Source of the DNA: Loxodes magnus
Taxonomy: Eukaryota; Ciliophora; Karyorelictea; Loxodida; Loxodidae
Reading direction: 5' to 3'
Length of the DNA stretch: 64,000 nt
NCBI GenBank assembly: GCA_946699065.1
Contig: CAMPDV010000249.1
Coordinates: 1-64,000 of the forward strand
The notes below the pieces were generated by a model. The model did not search any database. It worked only from the letters and a program-made list of their open reading frames with translations, and was not told the origin of the DNA. The translations under genes were made by a program, and so were the position numbers. The first letter of the stretch is position 1. The number at the start of each line of letters is the position of its first letter. Below are positions 48,794 to 64,000 of the stretch, in pieces.

Positions 48794-49411
48794 TGATCTG
48801 TGGCTATATCCAGTGATCAGAGTTCATCGTATCGGAAGTTCAGATTAGACGGTGAGACTATGGGACGTCAAGACAGGTACCTGTAAGACCATGAGTGGTC
48901 ACACTAATTCTGTAAGATCTGTGGCTATATCCAGTGATTCAGAGTTCATCGTATCGGGAAGTTCAGATTAGACGGTGAGACTATGGGACGTCAAGACAGG
49001 TACCTGTAAGACCATGAGTGGTCACACTAATTCTGTATGATCTGTGGCTATATCCAGTGATTCAGATTTCATCGTATCGGGAAGTGCAGATTAGACGGTG
49101 AGACTATGGGACGTCAAGACAGGTACCTGTAAGACCATGAGTGGTCACACTAATTCTGTATGATCTGTGGCTATATCCAGTGATTTCAGAGTTCATCGTA
49201 TCGGGAAGTTATGATAAAACGGTGAGACTATGGGACGTCAAGACAGGTACCTGTAAGACCATGAGTGGTCACACTAATTCTGTATGATCTGTGGCTATAT
49301 CCAGTGATTCAGAGTTCATCGTATCGGGAAGTGCAGATTAGACGGTGAGACTATGGGACGTCAAGACAGGTACCTGTAAGACCATGAGTGGTCACACTAA
49401 TTTCTGTATGA

Positions 49412-49531
<120 letters not shown>

Positions 49532-49781
49532 TGATCTGTGGCTATATCCAGTGATTCAGAGTTCATCGTATCGGGAAGTGCAGTTTAGACGGTGAGACTA
49601 TGGGACGTCAAGACAGGTACCTGTAAGACCATGAGTGGTCAACACTAATTCTGTATGATCTGTGGCTATATCCAGTGATTCAGATTTCATCGTATCGGGA
49701 AGTGCAGATTAGACGGTGAGACTATGGGACGTCAAGACAGGTACCTGTAAGACCATGAGTGGTCACACTAATTCTGTATGA

Positions 49782-49901
<120 letters not shown>

Positions 49902-50396
49902 TGATCTGTGCTATATCAAGTGATTCAGAGTTCATCGTATCGGGAAGTTCAGATTAGACGGTGAGACTATGGGACGTCAAGACAGGTACCTGTAAGACCA
50001 TGAGTGGTCACACTAATTCTGTATGAATCTGTGGCTATATCCAGTGATTCAGATTTCATCGTATCGGGAAGTGCAGATTAGACGGTGAGACTATGGGACG
50101 TCAAGACAGGTACCTGTAAGACCATGAGTGGTCACACTAATTCTGTATGATCTGTGGCTATATCCAGTGATTCAGAGTTCATCGTATCGGGAAGTTATGA
50201 TAAAATGGTGAGACTATGGGACGTCAAGACAGGTACCTGTAAGACCATGAGTGGTCACACTAATTCTGTATGATCTGTGGCTATATCCAGTGATTCAGAG
50301 TTCATCGTATCGGGAAGTTATGATAAAAACGGTGAGACTATGGACGTCAAGACAGGTACCTGTAAGACCATGAGTGGTCACACTAATTCTGTATGA

Positions 50397-50516
<120 letters not shown>

Positions 50517-50642
50517 TGATCTGTGGCTATATCCAGTGATTCAGAGTTCATCGTATCGGGAAGTGCAGATTAGACGGTGAGACTATGGGACGTCAAGACA
50601 GGTACCTGTAAGACCATGAGTGGTCACACTAATTCTGTATGA

Positions 50643-50762
<120 letters not shown>

Positions 50763-51996
50763 TGATCTGTGGCTATATCCAGTGATTCAGAGTTCATCGT
50801 ATCGGGAAGTGCAGATTAGACGGTGAGACTATGGGACGTCAAGACAGGTACCTGTAAGACCATGAGTGGTCACACTAATTCTGTATGATCTGTGCTATAT
50901 CAAGTGATTCAGAGTTCATCGTATCGGGAAGTTCAGATTAGACGGTGAGACTATGGGACGTCAAGACAGGTACCTGTAAGACCATGAGTGGTCACACTAA
51001 TTCTGTATGATCTGTGGCTATATCCAGTGATTCAGAGTTCATCGTATCGGGAAGTTCAGATTAGACGGTGAGACTATGGGACGTCAAGACAGGTACCTGT
51101 AAGACCATGAGTGGTCACACTAATTCTGTAAGATCTGTGGCTATATCCAGTGATTCAGAGTTCATCGTATCGGGAAGTTCAGATTAGACGGTGAGACTAT
51201 GGGACGTCAAGACAGGTACCTGTAAGACCATGAGTGGTCACACTAATTCTGTATGATCTGTGGCTATATCCAGTGATTCAGATTTCATCGTATCGGGAAG
51301 TTATGATAAAACGGTGAGACTATGGGACGTCAAGACAGGTACCTGTAAGACCATGAGTGGTCACACTAATTCTGTAATGATCTGTGGCTATATCCAGTGA
51401 TTCAGAGTTCATCGTATCGGGAAGTTCAGATTAGACGGTGAGACTATGGGACGTCAAGACAGGTACCTGTAAGACCATGAGTGGTCACACTAATTCTGTA
51501 AGATCTGTGGCTATATCCAGTGATTCAGAGTTCATCGTATCGGGAAGTTCAGATTAGACGGTGAGACTATGGGACGTCAAGACAGGTACCTGTAAGACCA
51601 TGAGTGGTCACACTAATTCTGTATGATCTGTGGCTATATCCAGTGATTCAGATTTCATCGTATCGGGAAGTGCAGATTAGACGGTGAGACTATGGGACGT
51701 CAAGACAGGTACCTGTAAGACCATGAGTGGTCACACTAATTCTGTATGATCTGTGGCTATATCCAGTGATTCAGAGTTCATCGTATCGGGAAGTTATGAT
51801 AAAACGGGTGAGACTATGGGACGTCAAGACAGGTACCTGTAAGACCATGAGTGGTCACACTAATTCTGTATGATCTGTGGCTATATCCAGTGATTCAGAT
51901 TTCATCGTATCGGGAAGTGCAGATTAGACGGTGAGACTATGGGACGTCAAGACAGGTACCTGTAAGACCATGAGTGGTCACACTAATTCTGTATGA

Positions 51997-52116
<120 letters not shown>

Positions 52117-52122
52117 TGATCT

Positions 52123-52365
52123 GTGGCTATATCCAGTGATTCAGAGTTCATCGTATCGGGAAGTAGAGATTATACGGTGAGACTATGGGACGTCAAGACA
52201 GGTACCTGTAAGACCATGAATGGTCACACAGATTATGTATCTTCTGTGGCTATATCCAGTGATTCAGAGTTCATCGTATTGGGAAGTAGAGATTGCACGG
52301 TGAGACTATGGGACGTCAAGACAGGTACCTGTAAGACCATGAGTGGTCACACTAATTCTGTATGA
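52123..52365 (+). pseudogene. Divergent WD40 island, open for 80 residues
   Basis: This is the most divergent stretch in the window. Relative to the common unit it has Arg at residue 39 twice (AGAGAT), Tyr or Cys at residue 41 (TAT, TGC), Asn at residue 16, Asp-Tyr at residues 20-21, Ser at residue 23 (TCT) and Leu in place of Ser at residue 36 (TTG, 52279-52281). Several changes fall at exposed positions and none damages GH, the Asp or RLWD, so it reads as a functional-type blade. It sits at the junction between the indel-rich core and the cleaner right zone. The nominal GTG start is internal to a blade. It may be a remnant of the pre-amplification gene or a gene-conversion tract from another WD40 gene. 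Confidence 0.65.
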
Positions 52366-52488
52366 TCTGTGGCTATATCCAGTGATTCAGAGTTCATCGT
52401 ATCGGGAAGTGCAGATTAGACGGTGAGACTATGGGACGTCAAGACAGGTACCTGTAAGACCATGAGTGGTCACACTAATTCTGTATGA

Positions 52489-52608
<120 letters not shown>

Positions 52609-52611
52609 TGA

Positions 52612-52731
<120 letters not shown>

Positions 52732-52734
52732 TGA

Positions 52735-52854
<120 letters not shown>

Positions 52855-52857
52855 TGA

Positions 52858-52977
<120 letters not shown>

Positions 52978-53349
52978 TGATCTGTGGCTATATCCAGTGA
53001 TTCAGAGTTCATCGTATCGGGAAGTTCAGATTAGACGGTGAGACTATGGGACGTCAAGACAGGTACCTGTAAGACCATGAGTGGTCACACTAATTCTGTA
53101 AGATCTGTGGCTATATCCAGTGATTCAGAGTTCATCGTATCGGGAAGTTCAGATTAGACGGTGAGACTATGGGACGTCAAGACAGGTACCTGTAAGACCA
53201 TGAGTGGTCACACTAATTCTGTATGATCTGTGGCTATATCCAGTGATTCAGATTTCATCGTATCGGGAAGTGCAGATTAGACGGTGAGACTATGGGACGT
53301 CAAGACAGGTACCTGTAAGACCATGAGTGGTCACACTAATTCTGTATGA

Positions 53350-53469
<120 letters not shown>

Positions 53470-53595
53470 TGATCTGTGGCTATATCCAGTGATTCAGAGT
53501 TCATCGTATCGGGAAGTGCAGATTAGACGGTGAGACTATGGGACGTCAAGACAGGTACCTGTAAGACCATGAGTGGTCACACTAATTCTGTATGA

Positions 53596-53715
<120 letters not shown>

Positions 53716-53999
53716 TGATCTGTGCTATATCAAGTGATTCAGAGTTCATCGTATCGGGAAGTTATGATAAAACGGTGAGACTATGGGACGTCAAGACAGG
53801 TACCTGTAAGACCATGAGTGGTCACACTAATTCTGTATGATCTGTGCTATATCAAGTGATTCAGAGTTCATCGTATCGGGAAGTGCAGATTAGACGGTGA
53901 GACTATGGGACGTCAAGACAGGTACCTGTAAGACCATGAGTGGTCACACTAATTCTGTAAGATCTGTGGCTATATCCAGTGATTCAGAGTTCATCGTAT

Positions 54000-54780
<781 letters not shown>

Positions 54781-54823
54781 AGGTACCTGTAAGACCATGA
54801 GTGGTCACACTAATTCTGTATGA

Positions 54824-54943
<120 letters not shown>

Positions 54944-55315
54944 TGATCTGTGGCTATATCCAGTGATTCAGATTTCATCGTATCGGGAAGTTCAGATTAG
55001 ACGGTGAGACTATGGGACGTCAAGACAGGTACCTGTAAGACCATGAGTGGTCACACTAATTCTGTAAGATCTGTGGCTATATCCAGTGATTCAGAGTTCA
55101 TCGTATCGGGAAGTTCAGATTAGACGGTGAGACTATGGGACGTCAAGACAGGTACCTGTAAGACCATGAGTGGTCACACTAATTCTGTATGATCTGTGGC
55201 TATATCCAGTGATTCAGATTTCATCGTATCGGGAAGTGCAGATTAGACGGTGAGACTATGGGACGTCAAGACAGGTACCTGTAAGACCATGAGTGGTCAC
55301 ACTAATTCTGTATGA

Positions 55316-55435
<120 letters not shown>

Positions 55436-55438
55436 TGA

Positions 55439-55558
<120 letters not shown>

Positions 55559-55807
55559 TGATCTGTGGCTATATCCAGTGATTCAGATTTCATCGTATCG
55601 GGAAGTTATGATAAAACGGTGAGACTATGGGACGTCAAGACAGGTACCTGTAAGACCATGAGTGGTCACACTAATTCTGTAAGATCTGTGGCTATATCCA
55701 GTGATTCAGAGTTCATCGTATCGGGAAGTTCAGATTAGACGGTGAGACTATGGGACGTCAAGACAGGTACCTGTAAGACCATGAGTGGTCACACTAATTC
55801 TGTATGA

Positions 55808-55927
<120 letters not shown>

Positions 55928-55930
55928 TGA

Positions 55931-56050
<120 letters not shown>

Positions 56051-56109
56051 TGATCTGTGCTATATCAAGTGATTCAGAGTTCATCGTATCGGGAAGTTCA
56101 GATTAGACG

Positions 56110-56544
56110 GTGAGACTATGGGACGTCAAGACAGGTACCTGTAAGACCATGAGTGGTCACACTAGATATGTAAGATATGTGGCTATATCCAGTGATTCAG
56201 AGTTCATCGTATCGGGAAGTTATGATAAAACGGTGAGACTATGGGACGTCAAGACAGGTACCTGTAAGACCATGAGTGGTCACACTAGATATGTAAGATC
56301 TGTGGCTATATCCAGTGATTCAGAGTTCATCGTATCGGGAAGTTATGATAAAACGGTGAGACTATGGGACGTCAAGACAGGTACCTGTAAGACCATGAGT
56401 GGTCACACTAATTCTGTAAGATCTGTGGCTATATCCAGTGATTCAGAGTTCATCGTATCGGGAAGTTATGATAAAACGGTGAGACTATGGGACGTCAAGA
56501 CAGGTACCTGTAAGACCATGAGTGGTCACACTAATTCTGTATGA
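56110..56544 (+). pseudogene. Longest open WD40 run, 144 residues, about 3.5 blades
   Basis: Three consecutive units carry AGA at codon 23 (two with GATATGTAAG, one with TCTGTAAG) and all have AAA at codon 41, so the frame stays open from the TAG upstream to the TGA at the end. The first unit has Tyr in place of Ser at residue 24 (AGATATGTG). This is still only half of a seven-bladed propeller, begins inside a blade at GTG and has no upstream signal. It marks the least damaged part of the array in the window. It could be translated as part of something longer only if the flanking stops are read through. Confidence 0.6.
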
Positions 56545-56724
<180 letters not shown>

Positions 56725-56912
56725 TGAGACTATGGGACGTCAAGACAGGTACCTGTAAGACCATGAGTGGTCACACTAATTCTGTATGATCTGTGGCTAT
56801 ATCCAGTGATTCAGAGTTCATCGTATCGGGAAGTGCAGATTAGACGGTGAGACTATGGGACGTCAAGACAGGTACCTGTAAGACCATGAGTGGTCACACT
56901 AATTCTGTATGA

Positions 56913-57032
<120 letters not shown>

Positions 57033-57035
57033 TGA

Positions 57036-57155
<120 letters not shown>

Positions 57156-57158
57156 TGA

Positions 57159-57282
<124 letters not shown>

Positions 57283-57404
57283 CTGTGGCTATATCCAGTG
57301 ATTCAGAGTTCATCGTATCGGGAAGTTATGATAAAACGGTGAGACTATGGGACGTCAAGACAGGTACCTGTAAGACCATGAGTGGTCACACTAATTCTGT
57401 ATGA

Positions 57405-57524
<120 letters not shown>

Positions 57525-57896
57525 TGATCTGTGGCTATATCCAGTGATTCAGATTTCATCGTATCGGGAAGTTCAGATTAGACGGTGAGACTATGGGACG
57601 TCAAGACAGGTACCTGTAAGACCATGAGTGGTCACACTAATTCTGTAAGATCTGTGGCTATATCCAGTGATTCAGAGTTCATCGTATCGGGAAGTTCAGA
57701 TTAGACGGTGAGACTATGGGACGTCAAGACAGGTACCTGTAAGACCATGAGTGGTCACACTAATTCTGTATGATCTGTGGCTATATCAAGTGATTCAGAT
57801 TTCATCGTATCGGGAAGTGCAGATTAGACGGTGAGACTATGGGACGTCAAGACAGGTACCTGTAAGACCATGAGTGGTCACACTAATTCTGTATGA

Positions 57897-58016
<120 letters not shown>

Positions 58017-58019
58017 TGA

Positions 58020-58139
<120 letters not shown>

Positions 58140-58142
58140 TGA

Positions 58143-58262
<120 letters not shown>

Positions 58263-58757
58263 TGATCTGTGGCTATATCCAGTGATTCAGAGTTCATCGT
58301 ATCGGGAAGTGCAGATTAGACGGTGAGACTATGTGACGTCAAGACAGGTACCTGTAAGACCATGAGTGGTCACACTAATTCTGTATGATCTGTGGCTATA
58401 TCCAGTGATTCAGAGTTCATCGTATCGGGAAGTGCAGATTAGACGGTGAGACTATGGGACGTCAAGACAGGTACCTGTAAGATCATGAGTGGTCACACTA
58501 ATTCTGTAAGATCTGTGGCTATATCCAGTGATTCAGAGTTCATCGTATCGGGAAGTTCAGATTAGACGGTGAGACTATGGGACGTCAAGACAGGTACCTG
58601 TAAGACCATGAGTGGTCACACTAATTCTGTAAGATCTGTGGCTATATCCAGTGATTCAGAGTTCATCGTATCGGGAAGTTCAGATTAGACGGTGAGACTA
58701 TGGGACGTCAAGACAGGTACCTGTAAGACCATGAGTGGTCACACTAATTCTGTATGA

Positions 58758-58877
<120 letters not shown>

Positions 58878-58936
58878 TGATCTGTGCTATATCAAGTGAT
58901 TCAGAGTTCATCGTATCGGGTAGTTCAGATTAGACG

Positions 58937-59125
58937 GTGAGACTATGGGACGTCAAGACAGGTACCTGTAAGACCATGAGTGGTCACACTAGATATGTAA
59001 GATATGTGGCTATATCCAGTGATTCAGAGTTCATCGTATCGGGAAGTTATGATAAAACGGTGAGACTATGGGACGTCAAGACAGGTACCTGTAAGACCAT
59101 GAGTGGTCACACTAATTCTGTATGA
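58937..59125 (+). pseudogene. Open WD40 fragment, 62 residues
   Basis: The RYVRYV type of blade, with Tyr at residue 24, between an upstream TAG and a downstream TGA. The same unit type occurs at 56165 and 62924, spaced 23 and 32 units apart once the one-base deletions are allowed for. Immediately upstream is a unit with the one-G deletion, so the upstream frame differs. No initiation signal is seen. Confidence 0.55.
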
Positions 59126-59251
59126 TCTGTGGCTATATCCAGTGATTCAGATTTCATCGTATCGGGAAGTGCAGATTAGACGGTGAGACTATGGGACGTC
59201 AAGACAGGTACCTGTAAGACCATGAGTGGTCACACTAATTCTGTATGATCT

Positions 59252-59494
59252 GTGGCTATATCCAGTGATTCAGAGTTCATCGTATCGGGAAGTTATGATA
59301 AAACGGTGAGACTATGGGACGTCAAGACAGGTACCTGTAAGACCATGAGTGGTCACACTAGATATGTAAGATCTGTGGCTATATCCAGTGATTCAGAGTT
59401 CATCGTATCGGGAAGTTATGATAAAACGGTGAGACTATGGGACGTCAAGACAGGTACCTGTAAGACCATGAGTGGTCACACTAATTCTGTATGA
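59252..59494 (+). pseudogene. Open WD40 fragment, two units, 80 residues
   Basis: Runs between two codon-23 TGA codons, open across an intervening RYVRSV unit with AGA. Its translation matches the fragment at 5607. It has the same internal GTG as its only start and the same lack of initiation signals. Confidence 0.55.
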
Positions 59495-59614
<120 letters not shown>

Positions 59615-59617
59615 TGA

Positions 59618-59737
<120 letters not shown>

Positions 59738-59740
59738 TGA

Positions 59741-59860
<120 letters not shown>

Positions 59861-60232
59861 TGATCTGTGGCTATATCCAGTGATTCAGAGTTCATCGTAT
59901 CGGGAAGTTCAGATTAGACGGTGAGACTATGGGACGTCAAGACAGGTACCTGTAAGACCATGAGTGGTCACACTAATTCTGTAAGATCTGTGGCTATATC
60001 CAGTGATTCAGAGTTCATCGTATCGGGAAGTTCAGATTAGACGGTGAGACTATGGGACGTCAAGACAGGTACCTGTAAGACCATGAGTGGTCACACTAAT
60101 TCTGTATGATCTGTGGCTATATCCAGTGATTCAGATTTCATCGTATCGGGAAGTGCAGATTAGACGGTGAGACTATGGGACGTCAAGACAGGTACCTGTA
60201 AGACCATGAGTGGTCACACTAATTCTGTATGA

Positions 60233-60352
<120 letters not shown>

Positions 60353-60723
60353 TGATCTGTGGCTATATCCAGTGATTCAGAGTTCATCGTATCGGGAAGT
60401 GCAGATTAGACGGTGAGACTATGGGACGTCAAGACAGGTACCTGTAAGACCATGAGTGGTCACACTAATTCTGTATGATCTGTGGCTATATCCAGTGATT
60501 CAGAGTTCATCGTATCGGGAAGTTCAGATTAGACGGTGAGACTATGGGACGTCAAGACAGGTACCTGTAAGACCATGAGTGGTCACACTAATTCTGTATG
60601 ATCTGTGCTATATCAAGTGATTCAGAGTTCATCGTATCGGGAAGTTATGATAAAACGGTGAGACTATGGGACGTCAAGACAGGTACCTGTAAGACCATGA
60701 GTGGTCACACTAATTCTGTATGA

Positions 60724-61560
<837 letters not shown>

Positions 61561-61706
61561 GTGGTCACACTAGATATGTATGATCTGTGGCTATATCCAG
61601 TGATTCAGAGTTCATCGTATCGGGAAGTTATGATTAGACGGTGAGACTATGGGACGTCAAGACAGGTACCTGTAAGACCATGAGTGGTCACACTAATTCT
61701 GTATGA

Positions 61707-61826
<120 letters not shown>

Positions 61827-61829
61827 TGA

Positions 61830-61949
<120 letters not shown>

Positions 61950-62074
61950 TGATCTGTGCTATATCAAGTGATTCAGAGTTCATCGTATCGGGAAGTTATG
62001 ATAAAACGGTGAGACTATGGGACGTCAAGACAGGTACCTGTAAGACCATGAGTGGTCACACTAATTCTGTATGA

Positions 62075-62194
<120 letters not shown>

Positions 62195-62197
62195 TGA

Positions 62198-62317
<120 letters not shown>

Positions 62318-62320
62318 TGA

Positions 62321-62440
<120 letters not shown>

Positions 62441-62689
62441 TGATCTGTGGCTATATCCAGTGATTCAGAGTTCATCGTATCGGGAAGTTCAGATTAGACG
62501 GTGAGACTATGGGACGTCAAGACAGGTACCTGTAAGACCATGAGTGGTCACACTAATTCTGTAAGATCTGTGGCTATATCCAGTGATTCAGAGTTCATCG
62601 TATCGGGAAGTTCAGATTAGACGGTGAGACTATGGGACGTCAAGACAGGTACCTGTAAGACCATGAGTGGTCACACTAATTCTGTATGA

Positions 62690-62809
<120 letters not shown>

Positions 62810-62868
62810 TGATCTGTGCTATATCAAGTGATTCAGAGTTCATCGTATCGGGAAGTTCAGATTAGACG

Positions 62869-63057
62869 GTGAGACTATGGGACGTCAAGACAGGTACCTG
62901 TAAGACCATGAGTGGTCACACTAGATATGTAAGATATGTGGCTATATCCAGTGATTCAGAGTTCATCGTATCGGGAAGTTATGATAAAACGGTGAGACTA
63001 TGGGACGTCAAGACAGGTACCTGTAAGACCATGAGTGGTCACACTAATTCTGTATGA
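62869..63057 (+). pseudogene. Open WD40 fragment, 62 residues
   Basis: Third occurrence of the RYVRYV blade. Its translation matches the fragment at 58937. It again lies directly after a unit with the one-G deletion and TCA at codon 28. The recurring pair (deleted unit, then RYVRYV unit) at about 56.1, 58.9 and 62.9 kb indicates duplication of a block containing both. Confidence 0.55.
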
Positions 63058-63180
63058 TCTGTGGCTATATCCAGTGATTCAGATTTCATCGTATCGGGAA
63101 GTGCAGATTAGACGGTGAGACTATGGGACGTCAAGACAGGTACCTGTAAGACCATGAGTGGTCACACTAATTCTGTATGA

Positions 63181-63300
<120 letters not shown>

Positions 63301-63303
63301 TGA

Positions 63304-63483
<180 letters not shown>

Positions 63484-63671
63484 TGAGACTATGGGACGTC
63501 AAGACAGGTACCTGTAAGACCATGAGTGGTCACACTAATTCTGTATGATCTGTGGCTATATCCAGTGATTCAGAGTTCATCGTATCGGGAAGTGCAGATT
63601 AGACGGTGAGACTATGGGACGTCAAGACAGGTACCTGTAAGACCATGAGTGGTCACACTAATTCTGTATGA

Positions 63672-63791
<120 letters not shown>

Positions 63792-64000
63792 TGATCTGTG
63801 GCTATATCCAGTGATTCAGAGTTCATCGTATCGGGAAGTTATGATAAAACGGTGAGACTATGGGACGTCAAGACAGGTACCTGTAAGACCATGAGTGGTC
63901 ACACTAATTCTGTAAGATCTGTGGCTATATCCAGTGATTCAGAGTTCATCGTATCGGGAAGTTCAGATTAGACGGTGAGACTATGGGACGTCAAGACAGG

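Overview
The whole window is one thing: a head-to-tail tandem array of a 123-bp unit. There are about 520 copies, all on the + strand, running off both ends with no unique sequence between them. Each unit encodes 41 residues of an unmistakable WD40 (beta-propeller blade) repeat. Read in phase, the common unit is [15 protein letters not shown] (residues 1-15), SGHTNSV (16-22), a TGA codon at 23, then [18 protein letters not shown] (24-41). The GH dipeptide, the SGS turn, the structural Asp and the terminal RLWD are all present. I see no promoter, RNA gene, mobile element or unrelated gene.
Under the standard code the array is not translatable as a unit. About nine units in ten carry TGA at residue 23, where a minority has AGA. 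A large minority also carry TAG at residue 41, where others have AAA or AAG. One unit has TAA at residue 21. The longest open run is 144 residues (56110-56544). The default reading is a decayed WD40 gene segment amplified into satellite DNA. A competing reading deserves a real test. All three stops fall where WD40 repeats commonly have Trp (TGA) or Gln (TAG, TAA), which is what ciliate codes with UGA=Trp and UAR=Gln would give. Recurrent single-base deletions argue against one continuous gene from 10 kb onwards.
The array has three zones. Zone 1 (1 to about 9.8 kb) holds 81 consecutive units with no net length change, and includes a 2.9-kb segment duplicated at a distance of exactly 55 units. 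Zone 2 (about 9.8 to 51.8 kb) is the most homogeneous in its TGA codon. It holds several multi-unit duplications (11, 18, 35, 105 and 115 units apart), two private point variants, and dozens of scattered one-base, mostly homopolymer, indels. Zone 3 (about 51.9 to 64 kb) has no scattered indels. Its entire length deviation is explained by ten copies of the same one-G deletion, and it holds the most divergent and the longest open WD40 stretches.
The organism cannot be named from this window. An array of this size, with higher-order structure like that of satellite DNA, suggests a eukaryote, probably a protist or fungus-like lineage. Near-identical WD40 arrays are known in fungal HNWD/NLR-type proteins, and large WD40 sets also occur in cyanobacteria and other bacteria. 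GC content of the common unit is about 43%.
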